The notes below the pieces were generated by a model that was not told the origin of the DNA, did no database searches, and worked only from the letters and a program-made list of their open reading frames with translations. From contig CAVUWY010000002.1 of assembly GCA_963745405.1 (NCBI GenBank), positions 1,984,001 to 2,048,000 of the forward strand: a DNA stretch of 64,000 nucleotides. The letters run 5' to 3'. A program made the translations under genes and the position numbers. Below are positions 24,139 to 33,116 of the stretch, piece by piece; the stretch's first letter is position 1, and each line of letters begins with the position of its first letter. This stretch comes from C-114 sp963745405. Lineage in GTDB: Bacteria; Chloroflexota; Limnocylindria; Limnocylindrales; CSP1-4.

Positions 24139-25620
24139 TCAGATGACCTGGGCGAGCCGCTCCGCGAGTGCCTCCGCGATCATGATCGCGATGACGTGGG
24201 GGAACCCGGAGGGCGGCTCCGGGATGATCGAAGCGTCGACGACCGCGAGCCGGTCGACGCCGTGGACTCGACCGAGCGCGTCGACGACGGCATCGCGATC
24301 CGGTGACGGTCCCATCGCGCAGGTCCCGACGACGTGGGGGATCGAATAGGCGTTCTCGACGACGCGTCGGCGCCAGCCGGCCTCGCCGTGTGGACTCGAC
24401 GGCGGCGCTCCGGTGCAGAGGCCGCGGATCTCGGGACGCCGCGCGAGTTCCAGGCCGCGGCGATATCCCTCGACGAGGCGATCGACGTCGGCCGGCTCGC
24501 GCAGGCCCGGCAGCTCGATCCGTGGCGGATCAGTCGGATCGGCCGATCGGAGGCGGACCGATCCACGGGAGATCGGCCGGAGGAGGATCGGATCGAGGTA
24601 GAACGATGGATCGTCGGCGGACGGATCGCTGGTCCAGAACATAAGGTCGGCCCCGCGAGCGGGCGCCGCGGAGCTGCGGAACGTCGTGATCGAGTGCAGG
24701 ATCGGGCCCTTCGTCGCCCTGCCGCTCCAGCCCGAGGGCAGGTCGACGCCCGGATGGTCGGCGAGGTTCGCGCCGACGCCGGGCAGGTCCACCTGCGGCT
24801 CGATGCCGAGCGGGCGGAGGTCGTCCGCCGGCCCGATGCCGGACCGCATGAGGATCGAGGGACTGCCGTACGTCCCGGCCGCCAGGATCACCCAGCCGGC
24901 CCGGATCCTCGTCCCGTCGACGAGCTCGACGCCGGTCGCGCGGTCGCCATCGAGCGTCACCCGCGCGACGACCGAGTCGGCCCTGATGGTGAGCTTCGGC
25001 CAGCGCCGATCGAGTGGCAGATAGGCATCGGCGGTCGTCGCTCGCACGCCGTCGCGTGAGCTCATCGGCATCCGCCCCGTGCCGATCGCATCCGGGGCGT
25101 TCAGATCCTCGACGCGCGGGTAGCCGAGCCCGTCGAAGGCAGCCAGCGCCGCGGCGTGGATCTCGGAGACCGGATGGTCGGAGTAACGGGTGATGGGGAT
25201 CGGTCCGCTGTTCCCGTGCCACGGGTCGTCGCCGAACTCCGCGTCGGACTCGAGGCGCCGAAAGGCCGGCAGGACATCGTCGAAGCCCCAGCCGGCGTTG
25301 CCCCTGGCCGCCCAGGCATCGAAGTCCGCCGCCGCGCCGCGGACGCCGAAGCGCGTCAGCCACGACGTCCCGCCGAGGAGTCGGCCGCGGCGGAGTTGCC
25401 GGGTCGCCCCGGTCGCGTCGGGCTCCGACTCGAACCCCCAGTCCGGGATCGATGGCAGGTTCCAGCCGTCCCGAAGCGCCGCTGGAGTGACCTCCCGCAG
25501 GTCCGGTCCCGCCTCGAGCAGCAGGACGCGTCGCTCGCCCCACTCCGCGAATCGCCGGGCGAGCACGCAGCCGGACGCACCGCCGCCGACGATCGCGATG
25601 TCGAAGTCGTCACGTTCCAT
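24139..25620 (-). CDS. GMC-family FAD oxidoreductase (choline dehydrogenase-like)
   Basis: A 493-aa flavoprotein. The N-terminal FAD-binding motif is DIAIVGGGASGCVLARRF, followed by RVLLLEAGPD and the GMC signature region GRLLGGTSWLTRFGVRG. GTYGSPSILMRSGIGP is the second GMC signature, and the C-terminal SIPHVVGTCAMG block contains the catalytic His. It oxidises an alcohol, but the substrate (choline, sugar, other) cannot be read from sequence. A GGAGG ribosome site precedes the ATG. It lies 27 bases after the pterin dehydratase-VOC gene and is probably co-transcribed with it. Confidence 0.9.
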   Translation of the reverse strand: MERDDFDIAIVGGGASGCVLARRFAEWGERRVLLLEAGPDLREVTPAALRDGWNLPSIPDWGFESEPDATGATRQLRRGRLLGGTSWLTRFGVRGAAADFDAWAARGNAGWGFDDVLPAFRRLESDAEFGDDPWHGNSGPIPITRYSDHPVSEIHAAALAAFDGLGYPRVEDLNAPDAIGTGRMPMSSRDGVRATTADAYLPLDRRWPKLTIRADSVVARVTLDGDRATGVELVDGTRIRAGWVILAAGTYGSPSILMRSGIGPADDLRPLGIEPQVDLPGVGANLADHPGVDLPSGWSGRATKGPILHSITTFRSSAAPARGADLMFWTSDPSADDPSFYLDPILLRPISRGSVRLRSADPTDPPRIELPGLREPADVDRLVEGYRRGLELARRPEIRGLCTGAPPSSPHGEAGWRRRVVENAYSIPHVVGTCAMGPSPDRDAVVDALGRVHGVDRLAVVDASIIPEPPSGFPHVIAIMIAEALAERLAQVI

Positions 25621-25647
25621 CCGGACCTCCGATGGCGCGAGCGGCCC

Positions 25648-26316
25648 TCAGGCGCGGCCCCTCGTGGTGGCGACATCCGCCTCGTTGCCGAAGGCGTCGG
25701 CGAGTGTCCACCACGTCGGCGCGAAGTCGTCCCGCACCAGCCGACCCCCGGCGGCGAGGGCCGCCGCGACGCGGGCTTCGCCCTGCTCTTCCGGCACCCA
25801 GACCGCGATGTGGATCGCGCCCCCGCCGTCCGGACGAGGCTCGCGCATCGTCTCGAACCAGAACGGCGCTCCACGATAGTGCGGGTCGACGAGGTCCTCG
25901 TCCGGGCTGTCGGGGCGCGGCTCGTAGCCGAGCACGGCCCGCCAGAACGGCATGACCGCCGCGATGTCGAGCGCACCGGGGATGATGAGCAGGCTCTGGA
26001 CGGCGGACGGGTCGGCGGTCAGGCCCTGGTCGCGGGCCACGGCCGAGATCCGTCGGGCGAGCTCGACGTCGCGCGTGCTCGGCCCGTACCAGTCGTCGGT
26101 GACAGTCAGGAGGCGGACGGTGACGCCGTCGTGCCGCAGGTCGATATCGGGATGGTGGGGATCCAGGTCGGGCAACTCGCTGATCGCGAGGGCGAGCCGC
26201 GCCCCTTGGGCGAACGACCGCGTGCGGAAATACGCGCAGGCGCCGTCGCCGACGAGGCGCCAGTCCTCGGTGCCCTCGGCTTCGTGGAATTGTCGCGGGG
26301 TGATCCCTTCCGTCAT
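25648..26316 (-). CDS. Pterin-4a-carbinolamine dehydratase domain fused to a VOC (glyoxalase-like) domain
   Basis: A 222-aa fusion. The N-terminal ~100 residues resemble PCD/DCoH: they include the DPHHPDIDLRHDGVTVRL block with the His-His...His arrangement of the active site. The C-terminal ~110 residues are a VOC/Glyoxalase_6-like half (MPFWRAVLGYEPR, then AIHIAVWVPEEQGEARVAAA). The ATG at 26316 was chosen because GGTTCTG just upstream gives a weak SD and the domain begins there. Precise chemistry is unknown; an oxidative cofactor or small-molecule modification role is plausible. It is first in an operon with the GMC oxidoreductase. Confidence 0.82.
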   Translation of the reverse strand: MTEGITPRQFHEAEGTEDWRLVGDGACAYFRTRSFAQGARLALAISELPDLDPHHPDIDLRHDGVTVRLLTVTDDWYGPSTRDVELARRISAVARDQGLTADPSAVQSLLIIPGALDIAAVMPFWRAVLGYEPRPDSPDEDLVDPHYRGAPFWFETMREPRPDGGGAIHIAVWVPEEQGEARVAAALAAGGRLVRDDFAPTWWTLADAFGNEADVATTRGRA

Positions 26317-26418
26317 CAGAACCTCAGTCCGGGCGGTCGAAGGGAGTATGACCGAGCGATGCCGGCCGTCGTCACCGCGAAGGCCCGGATGAGGACGGCG
26401 TCCACGTACGATGCGCGC

Positions 26419-27363
26419 GTGCAAGGCGACCCTGGCCGGACCGTCGACTGGCTCCTCGACTCCGACCCTGCCATCCGCTGGCAGGTGATGCGGGACCTGA
26501 CGGGGGAGCCGGCGAATGTCGTCGTCGCCGAGCGCTCCAGGATCGCGACCCAGGGCTGGGGCGCCCGGCTGCTCAGGCTCCAGGCGCCGGATGGCCGGTG
26601 GGGCGGCCGGCCCTGGTCGCACGATCAGACGGACACGTTCCATACACTCGAGCTCCTGCGGCGGTTCGGCCTCGATCCCCGGAGCGAGGAAGCTCGGCGG
26701 GCGGTCGACCTCGTCCGCGCGCGCGTCACCTGGCGCGATCCCGATTTCGAGACCCCGTGGGCAGACAACCGGTTCTTCGAGGGTGAGGTCGAGCCGTGCA
26801 TCAACGGCAACCTCGTCGCGACGGGCTCCTATTTCGGCCTGGACATGTCGCCGCTCGTCGACCGCCTCCTCGCCGAGCAGCTCCTCGACGGCGGCTGGAA
26901 CTGCGAGGTCGAGAACGGGGCGACGGTGTCGTCGTTCGGCACGACGATCAACGTCCTGGAGGGCCTGCTCGCCTACGAGCGAGCGACCGGTGGCTCGGCC
27001 GAGGTGGCTGCGGCACGCGTTCGGGGTGAGGCGTACATGCTCGAACGCCGGCTGTTCCGTCGGAAGTCGACCGGCGAGGTGATCGACCCGGACTGGCTCC
27101 GCTTCTCGTTCCCGACCTGGTGGCACTACGACGTCCTCCGCGGGCTCGACCACCTGCGGGACGCCGGGATCGAGCCCGATGAGCGCATCGCCGAGGCGGT
27201 CGGAATCGTCGAGGCCGCCCGCGACCGCGACGGTCGGTGGCCGCTGGGGACCGTCTACCCGGGCGAAGCACATCTCCAGATGGAGGGCGGCGAGGGCGAG
27301 CCGAGCCGATGGAACACCCTCCGCGCCCTGCGCGTGCTCGACTGGTTCGCCCGGGGCGGGTGA
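26419..27363 (+). CDS. Alpha/alpha-toroid (squalene-cyclase/prenyltransferase-like) protein
   Basis: A 314-aa helical protein. Repeats of the type DGRWGGRPWSHDQTDTFHTL, LDGGWNCEVENG and RDGRWPLGTVYPG resemble the Gly-Trp units of prenyltransferase and terpene-cyclase toroids. The catalytic DxDD of squalene-hopene cyclase is not evident, so a cyclase reaction is not claimed. GTG 26419 has TACGAT exactly 6 bases upstream, like other leaderless genes here. ATG 26359 (20 codons longer, TATGAC 6 bases upstream) is the alternative. It is divergent from the pterin dehydratase-VOC gene. Confidence 0.75.
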   Translation: MQGDPGRTVDWLLDSDPAIRWQVMRDLTGEPANVVVAERSRIATQGWGARLLRLQAPDGRWGGRPWSHDQTDTFHTLELLRRFGLDPRSEEARRAVDLVRARVTWRDPDFETPWADNRFFEGEVEPCINGNLVATGSYFGLDMSPLVDRLLAEQLLDGGWNCEVENGATVSSFGTTINVLEGLLAYERATGGSAEVAAARVRGEAYMLERRLFRRKSTGEVIDPDWLRFSFPTWWHYDVLRGLDHLRDAGIEPDERIAEAVGIVEAARDRDGRWPLGTVYPGEAHLQMEGGEGEPSRWNTLRALRVLDWFARGG

Positions 27364-27470
27364 TCGAACGATCGAGCGCCGCGGCTCCGTCGCCCGGGTT
27401 CGCCGGGGTGGACCCTACGCGACGTCGCGGCCTAGACTCGACCCGCGAGGGACATGTTCGGGAGGGAGAG

Positions 27471-27989
27471 ATGGGTGGTCGGCTCGCGTCCGTGCTGTTC
27501 CTGGCGGTCGTCACCGCCGCGTGTTCGAGCGGATCTCCCCCGATCGGTCCGGCCGACGAGCTGACACCGCCGCCCGCCGGACCGGCCGATACCGGCGACC
27601 TCTGCCGGCTCCTGACGACCGGTGATCTGCAGTCCGTGACCACGATCGCCTGGAAGGACGGCGTCCCCATGCCCGACGGGCTGCCGCCCTTCTGCCAGTG
27701 GCGCCTCGTCCCGACCGACGTCATCACCACGATGGACGCCTACGTGGACGCGAGCTTCGTGTCCGGTCCGCTCGACGACGCGACCGCGTCCTACCCCGGT
27801 GCCGACCCGATCACGATCGGTGGCAAGAACGGCAAGATCCAGGGCGGTGCGGAGACGGCACACGCCTGGCTGGATCTCGGCGGCGGGAAGATCCTCCGAC
27901 TGGAGATGGCGTTCGGACCGAACCTGGGCCTGGACGATGCGGTCAAGATGGCGCCGAAGCTGGCCGAGCTCGCCCTCGGACACGTCTGA
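27471..27989 (+). CDS. Secreted lipoprotein of unknown function
   Basis: A 172-aa protein with a lipoprotein signal (MGGRLASVLFLAVVTAACSS, lipobox TAAC with Cys18). The mature part contains CRLLTTGDLQSVTT and CQWRL, the two-Cys pattern seen in some DUF3558-like actinobacterial lipoproteins, but I cannot assign the family firmly. GGGAGGGAGAG before ATG 27471 is a strong ribosome site. It would be anchored on the outer face of the membrane. The role is unknown. Confidence 0.72.
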   Translation: MGGRLASVLFLAVVTAACSSGSPPIGPADELTPPPAGPADTGDLCRLLTTGDLQSVTTIAWKDGVPMPDGLPPFCQWRLVPTDVITTMDAYVDASFVSGPLDDATASYPGADPITIGGKNGKIQGGAETAHAWLDLGGGKILRLEMAFGPNLGLDDAVKMAPKLAELALGHV

Positions 27990-28077
27990 CTCATCGCGTC
28001 CGGCAGCGACCCGGTCGCGGCCATCTGGAGCGCGTGCAGGCTGACGGACGGTTCCCGGCCGCCGGTAGGATGAACTG

Positions 28078-28764
28078 GTGACTTCCCAGCTTCGCGTGCT
28101 CATCGAGGAACCCACGAGGGGCAAGCGCTGGGTCGCCGTCGCGGCGGACTGGCCGGGTCTGGAACGGGGCGCCAAGGCGGAGGACGAGGCGGTCGAGAAG
28201 CTCGCCCATTACGTGCCGCGATACCTCCCGGTCGCGAGGCGCGTCCGGTTGGGGGCGGAGCTCGAGGCCCAGACCGACGTCGACATCATCGGCCGCTACC
28301 GGGGCGTCGGCTCGACCGACTTCTGGGGCATTTCGTTCGCGCCCTCGCCGCTCGACCGCGGGCCGTACGACGCGCCGACCTTCGACCGTCAGGTGGGGCT
28401 GCTGCGCGCGGCCTGGGCCGAGTTCGACGAGACGGTCGCCCGAGTGTCGGCGGAGCTCCGACCCGGTATCCGCGGCGGCGGCCGCTCCCGCGACGTGATC
28501 GTGCGGCATGTCCTGGCGACCGAGGGTGGCGATTTCTCGAAGCGCGTGAAGGTGCCATCCGAATGGGAGGACCTGCAGACAACGGACGAGCTCGCCCACC
28601 ATCGAGACCGCTTCGTCGAGGCGATGCGCGCCTGGTACGCGGAGGGCAAGCCGCTCGGCAACTGGACGATCCCGTACCTGCTCCGCCACACGGCGTACCA
28701 CGTGCTCGACCACACCTGGGAGATGCAGGACCGGGACCTGACGGAGGATGCCACCGTCGGATGA
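28078..28764 (+). CDS. DinB-like hypothetical protein
   Basis: A 228-aa protein beginning with GTG 28078; TAGGAT lies 6 bases upstream and there is no SD, indicating a leaderless transcript. The C-terminal half looks helical with SRDVIVRHVLATEGG and HTAYHVLDHTWEMQDRDL, a His-rich pattern like the metal site of DinB/YfiT proteins. The N-terminal ~70 residues may be a separate small domain (RWVAVAADWPGLERGAKAED). Thiol transferase or metal-dependent chemistry is only a guess. Confidence 0.65.
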   Translation: MTSQLRVLIEEPTRGKRWVAVAADWPGLERGAKAEDEAVEKLAHYVPRYLPVARRVRLGAELEAQTDVDIIGRYRGVGSTDFWGISFAPSPLDRGPYDAPTFDRQVGLLRAAWAEFDETVARVSAELRPGIRGGGRSRDVIVRHVLATEGGDFSKRVKVPSEWEDLQTTDELAHHRDRFVEAMRAWYAEGKPLGNWTIPYLLRHTAYHVLDHTWEMQDRDLTEDATVG

Positions 28765-28881
28765 CCGCTCCCGGCGTGGCCGACGGGACGGTCGTCGGCT
28801 CGTCCGCGGTGTGGTGTCAGCCCCCCGATGAAGCGGCCTCGGGGCGAGGATCCTCCGACGCCCTCAGCCCACGTTTCCGGT

Positions 28882-28949
28882 TTTGTCCATAGACTTGACA
28901 AAGCCCCTGTGACTGGCGCAGATTCGACTTTGTCAACTCTCTTGCCAAA
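28882..28949 (+). promoter_or_regulatory. Two 21-bp operators upstream of the ROK regulator
   Basis: TTTGTC-N9-GACAAA at 28882-28902 and TTTGTC-N9-GCCAAA at 28929-28949 are two copies of one inverted-repeat site, 47 bases apart centre to centre. The first contains TTGACA (28895-28900), a likely -35, so occupied sites would block transcription. Dual sites permit looping by a ROK repressor. Confidence 0.65.
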
Positions 28950-29001
28950 GCTGCGCTCGGCCGGGGTCAAGGGTGGTTGCGTTCGAGGAGTGCCCGCCCC
29001 G

Positions 29002-30180
29002 ATGATCGCCAGCGCGACGGTGCTGCCCGAAAAGGCGACGCACCAGCAGACGCGGACGTTCAATTCGCAGCTGGTACTGCGCGCACTCCACGATCGTAGT
29101 CCGCTCTCGCGGGCCGACCTGGCCCGCATCACCGGTCTGACGCGCACCTCGGTCGGCGACCTCGTCGGCACGCTCATGGACGACGGCCTGATCGAGGAAG
29201 TCGGTCGTGGCCACTCGAGCGGGGGCAAGTCCCCGATCCTGCTGCGAGTCGCTCCAGACGGTCGCCACCTGATCGGGCTCGACCTCGCCGAGGCGCAGTT
29301 CAGCGGTGCCGTCGTCAACCTTCGTGGCGAGATCCTCCGCTCGATCCACCTGCCCATCGAAGGATGGAGCAGCGAAGCCACCGTCGAGCTCGTCTTTCAG
29401 CTTGTCGACGCCCTGCGCGCGGATGACCGGTCGCCCCTCCTCGGCATCGGCATCGGCGCGCCCGGCGTCATCGACACGAGCACGGGGATCGTCCGCTGGT
29501 CGGTCCACCTGGACTGGGCTGAGCTCCGACTCGGGCCGCTGCTCGAGCAGCGCTACGGCGTGCCGGTCGTGGTCGCCAACGACAGTCACGCGGCCGCCCT
29601 CGCCGAGCTGACCTTCTTTCGCCGCCCGCGGCCGAACAACCTCATCGTGATCAGGGTGGGTCGCGGAGTCGGCGCCGGCATCATCATCAATGGCCAGCTC
29701 TTCCAGGGCGACGGATATGGCGCCGGCGAGTTCGGCCACGTCTCGATCGGCGGCGCCGAAGGTCCATGCCGATGCGGGCGGGAGGGCTGCCTCGAGACGA
29801 TGACGAGCATGAGCGCCATGGTCGACGCGGCTGGTGCGCTCGAGCCGTCGATCACCGACGAGACCGGCCTCGTGGCCGCCTTCGGGGCCGGCGTCACCGC
29901 CATCCGCCGGATCGTCCTCGATGCCGCGCGCGAGCTCGGTCTCGCGGTGGGCTGGCTGATCGGCGTGCTCAACGTTCGCCACGTGCTGCTGGTCGGCCGG
30001 GTGGCGGACTTCGGCGACGACTGGCTCGGCGAGGTCCGGCGGTACGCCGGGTCGAGCGCACTGACACTGCTCGCCCGCGACACGCAGATCGAGTTCGGCC
30101 ACGTGCACGACGACGTGGTCGCCCTGGGCGCGTCGGCGCTGCTCATGGAGCGGCAGCTGGGCCTGGGGTTAGTCCGATGA
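29002..30180 (+). CDS. ROK-family transcriptional regulator of the sugar-uptake operon
   Basis: A 392-aa repressor-type protein. Residues ~20-75 form a winged helix-turn-helix (SPLSRADLARITGLTRTSV). The rest is a ROK sugar-kinase-like fold: GIGIGAPGVIDTS, VVANDSHAAALAEL and the zinc motif CRCGREGCLETMTS. The upstream segment lacks codons typical of this family, so ATG 29002 is used; GTG 28990 is possible. Ligand sugar unknown; the adjacent ABC importer and GH1 beta-glucosidase suggest a beta-glucoside or its product. Upstream twin operators suggest autoregulation. Confidence 0.88.
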   Translation: MIASATVLPEKATHQQTRTFNSQLVLRALHDRSPLSRADLARITGLTRTSVGDLVGTLMDDGLIEEVGRGHSSGGKSPILLRVAPDGRHLIGLDLAEAQFSGAVVNLRGEILRSIHLPIEGWSSEATVELVFQLVDALRADDRSPLLGIGIGAPGVIDTSTGIVRWSVHLDWAELRLGPLLEQRYGVPVVVANDSHAAALAELTFFRRPRPNNLIVIRVGRGVGAGIIINGQLFQGDGYGAGEFGHVSIGGAEGPCRCGREGCLETMTSMSAMVDAAGALEPSITDETGLVAAFGAGVTAIRRIVLDAARELGLAVGWLIGVLNVRHVLLVGRVADFGDDWLGEVRRYAGSSALTLLARDTQIEFGHVHDDVVALGASALLMERQLGLGLVR

Positions 30181-30343
30181 TCGCTCATCCCTGCATCGGC
30201 TTGCCCGATCGAGAGGGGGTGGGCGAGCGATAACCCTATTGCGGCTCTTGCTGGACCGAATACCATGCATGGACCCAGCGGAGTCTGGGCCAACGGAGCC
30301 CACTCGATACCCCAGTCATGGCAATTCGAAGGAGGAGGAATCC

Positions 30344-31831
30344 ATGGTCAAGACATTGAGGACAACGACCGCATTGGCGGCTGTTGTCATGCTCGTGGTC
30401 GGCGCGTGCTCGACGAGCGCGACGCCGTCGCCGAGCGCGTCCAGCGCGCCGGCCGCGACCACGCCGCCGGCTGCGTCTTCGTCTGCCGGCGCGTCAGCCG
30501 CGGCGCCGAGCGCTGCGCCTTCGGCCGCGGCAGCCGTGCCGACGGTCCCGACCGGTTACACCGAGCTGGACAAGGCACTCGGCTCGGACCAGCCCTACAA
30601 GGGCAAGACGGTTTCGATCCAGGTCCAGTGGACCCAGGGCGAACTCACAAACTTCCAGAACTCGCTGGCCGACTTCGCGAAGGCCACGGGTATCACTGTC
30701 CAGGTCGACAGTGTCCCGACCAGCCACGAGACGGTTCTGAAGAGCCGGATCGAGGGCGGGGCGCCGCCTGACATCGCTCAGCTCGCCCAGCCGACGCCTG
30801 TCCTGGCCTACGCGGCCGAGGGCAAGGTGATCGACCTGGCCACGTTCATGCCCGGCGGCAAGCTCCAGTCGGAGCATCCGGCCACGATCGGCCTGGTCAG
30901 CCAGGGCGACAAGATCTGGGGCCTCCCGTACAAGGCTGACGTCAAGTCGACGATCTGGTACCCGATCAAGGCGTTCGCTGCCGCGGGTTACACGGTGCCG
31001 AAGACGTGGACCGACCTCATCGCGTTGTCCGACAAGATCGCCGCGTCCGGCACCAACCCCTGGTGCATCAGCGCAGGCGGCCCAGGCGACGCGACCGGCT
31101 GGCAGATCACCGACTGGGTCGAGGAAGTCGTCCTCAAGACGAAGGGCCTCGCCTACTACAACGACTGGATCAGCCACAAGGTCACGTTCGAAGACCCGGG
31201 TATCAAGGACGCGTTCGACAAGTACGTCGGCAAGATCTTCTTCACCCCCAACTACGTGTACGGTGGCGCGCAGGCGATCATCAACACGGATCAGAAGACG
31301 ACCATGGATCCGATGTTCAATCAGGACCTGGCGGCACCGAAGTGCTGGATGCAGAAGGTCCCCACCTGGTACGGGCCGGACTTCTTCCCGGATCAGCGGG
31401 CCAGCGGCCAGCCGTCCAAGTACGTCGTCGGTACGGACGTCGGGATCTTCCCGTTCCCGACGATCGATCCGAGCCAGGCCAACATCGAGGGCTCCGCTGA
31501 CACCATGATGGTGCTCAAGGACCGGCCCGAAGTTCGCGCGACCATCGAGTTCCTCGCCACGCCGCAAGGCCTCCAGCGATGGATCGAGGCGGGCAGCGCG
31601 ATCTCGACCAACACCTCCACCCCGGACTCCTGGTACGCCGGGTCCTACAAGCTGCAGGTCGCGTCGGGCATCGTCAAGACCGCTGCCGGCATCGGCTTCG
31701 ATGCTTCGGATCTCATGCCCGGTGCCGTCGGCGCCGGCACGTTCTGGACCAAGTCCGTCGACTGGGTCAATAACAACGGTCAGAACACCGATGCCACGCT
31801 GAAGGCTATCGACGACAGCTGGCCCAAGTAA
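30344..31831 (+). CDS. Sugar ABC transporter substrate-binding lipoprotein (CUT1 type)
   Basis: A 495-aa extracellular binding protein. The signal ends at the lipobox VGAC (Cys about 22); a Ser/Pro/Ala-rich linker of ~45 residues follows. The binding domain includes TVSIQVQWTQGELTNFQNS, GGAPPDIAQLAQ and LPYKADVKSTIWYP, typical of family 1 solute-binding proteins. A very strong ribosome site (GGAGGAGG) precedes ATG 30344. It lies 163 bases after the ROK gene and is followed by a 15-bp hairpin before the permeases, which should keep binding protein more abundant than permease. Confidence 0.9.
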   Translation: MVKTLRTTTALAAVVMLVVGACSTSATPSPSASSAPAATTPPAASSSAGASAAAPSAAPSAAAAVPTVPTGYTELDKALGSDQPYKGKTVSIQVQWTQGELTNFQNSLADFAKATGITVQVDSVPTSHETVLKSRIEGGAPPDIAQLAQPTPVLAYAAEGKVIDLATFMPGGKLQSEHPATIGLVSQGDKIWGLPYKADVKSTIWYPIKAFAAAGYTVPKTWTDLIALSDKIAASGTNPWCISAGGPGDATGWQITDWVEEVVLKTKGLAYYNDWISHKVTFEDPGIKDAFDKYVGKIFFTPNYVYGGAQAIINTDQKTTMDPMFNQDLAAPKCWMQKVPTWYGPDFFPDQRASGQPSKYVVGTDVGIFPFPTIDPSQANIEGSADTMMVLKDRPEVRATIEFLATPQGLQRWIEAGSAISTNTSTPDSWYAGSYKLQVASGIVKTAAGIGFDASDLMPGAVGAGTFWTKSVDWVNNNGQNTDATLKAIDDSWPK

Positions 31832-31851
31832 GTTATCGTCAGCGAACTAGC

Positions 31852-31885
31852 GCGGGGCGCCGACCCCCTCGGGTCGGCGCCCCGC
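31852..31885 (+). terminator. Strong hairpin between binding protein and permease genes
   Basis: GCGGGGCGCCGACCC (31852-31866), loop CCTC, and GGGTCGGCGCCCCGC (31871-31885) form a perfect 15-bp stem. No long T-run follows, so it is more likely an RNA-stabilising or partial-termination structure than a full terminator. It lies 20 bases after the binding-protein stop. Confidence 0.75.
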
Positions 31886-31949
31886 TACTATCGGCTCGGC
31901 GCCCGCTACTGATCGAGTACCACTACTACTGATCGATAGAGGAGGGTAG

Positions 31950-33116
31950 GTGGCCGCAGTCCCGCGCAGCGAGAACCCACCGCTGTCGCGTTTCATCCTG
32001 CCGATCCTGGGCCTGGTCGCCCTCGGCGCGTGCGTCGGCGGGATCCTCGTCCTGATCGATCCCCACGGCGGGGCGAACCTGCTCGCCGGGATCTACGACA
32101 CGCTCGGGAACAGCTCCGGGGCCCAGGCTCTGCGCAACGGCCAGGGTGACCAGGTGATCGCCAAGCTGATCCTGGCCGTCATCGCCCTCGGCGTCGGCGT
32201 CGGCGGGATCTGGCTGCTGTTCCTCGGCGTCGGCGGACTGGTCGGCACGCTCCGGCCGGACCGGCGCGATCGGATACTGCCGTGGGTGTTCGTCGGCCCC
32301 GCATTGATCCTGCTGGCCACGTACCTGCTGTACCCCGGGGTGGCGACATTCGCCCGCAGTTTCTTCGATGCCAAGGGAGCGTTCACCCTCGACAACTACG
32401 CCGTGATGACGACTCCCGACATGATCGAGATCCTGCGGAACAACGTCATCTGGCTCGTCGTGGCGACGGGTGGCAGCGTGATCCTCGGCCTCGTGTTCGC
32501 CGGCCTCTTCGATCGGATCCGCCGGGAATCGCTGGCCAAGACGCTGGTCTTCCTGCCGCTGGCGATCTCGCTGATCGGCGCATCCGTCATCTGGGGATTC
32601 ATGTACGCCTGGGAGCCGGCGGGTCAGCCCCAGATCGGACTCCTGAACGCCATCATCGTCGGGTTCGGTGGGAAGGCGATTCCCTTCTTCACCTCCAACC
32701 CGCTCAACATCTTCGCCGAGATCGTGATCATGATCTGGCTCCAGACGGGCTTCGCGATGGTCGTGCTCTCGGCCGCCATCAAGGGGGTCTCGACCGAGGT
32801 CATCGAGGCGGCTCGGCTCGATGGAGCCAATGAGCGCCAGCTCTTCCTCCGGGTCATCGTGCCCCAGATCCGTGGCTCCATCGTCACGGTCGCCACGACC
32901 ATCGCCATCGTCACCCTCAAGATCTTCGACATCGTGTACGTGACGACCGGCGGCCAATTCGGCGATGACGTGGTCGCCAATCGGATGTTCCACGAGATGT
33001 TCCAGTTCTTCAACGACGGCCATGCCGCGGCGATGGCGACACTGCTGTTCGTCGCCGTCCTGCCCGTCATGTACGTGAACCTCCGGAACTTCCGCAGACA
33101 GCAGGTGGAATCATGA
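31950..33116 (+). CDS. Sugar ABC transporter permease (MalF-like)
   Basis: A 388-aa membrane protein. The permease signature EAARLDGANERQLFLRVIVP is the EAA loop that contacts the ATPase. Two extra hydrophobic stretches near the N-terminus (residues ~13-35 and ~71-98) precede the usual six-helix core that begins at RILPWVFVGPALILLA. GTG 31950 follows GGAGGGTAG. Its stop overlaps the next permease start (ATGA). No ATP-binding subunit is encoded nearby, so the system probably uses a shared MsmK/MsmX-type ATPase. Confidence 0.9.
   Translation: MAAVPRSENPPLSRFILPILGLVALGACVGGILVLIDPHGGANLLAGIYDTLGNSSGAQALRNGQGDQVIAKLILAVIALGVGVGGIWLLFLGVGGLVGTLRPDRRDRILPWVFVGPALILLATYLLYPGVATFARSFFDAKGAFTLDNYAVMTTPDMIEILRNNVIWLVVATGGSVILGLVFAGLFDRIRRESLAKTLVFLPLAISLIGASVIWGFMYAWEPAGQPQIGLLNAIIVGFGGKAIPFFTSNPLNIFAEIVIMIWLQTGFAMVVLSAAIKGVSTEVIEAARLDGANERQLFLRVIVPQIRGSIVTVATTIAIVTLKIFDIVYVTTGGQFGDDVVANRMFHEMFQFFNDGHAAAMATLLFVAVLPVMYVNLRNFRRQQVES

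Noticed and set aside
30263..30272. CCATGCATGG palindrome before the sugar-binding protein gene as an operator
   Set aside because: Ten bases of symmetry alone is weak evidence and no second copy was found near a related gene.
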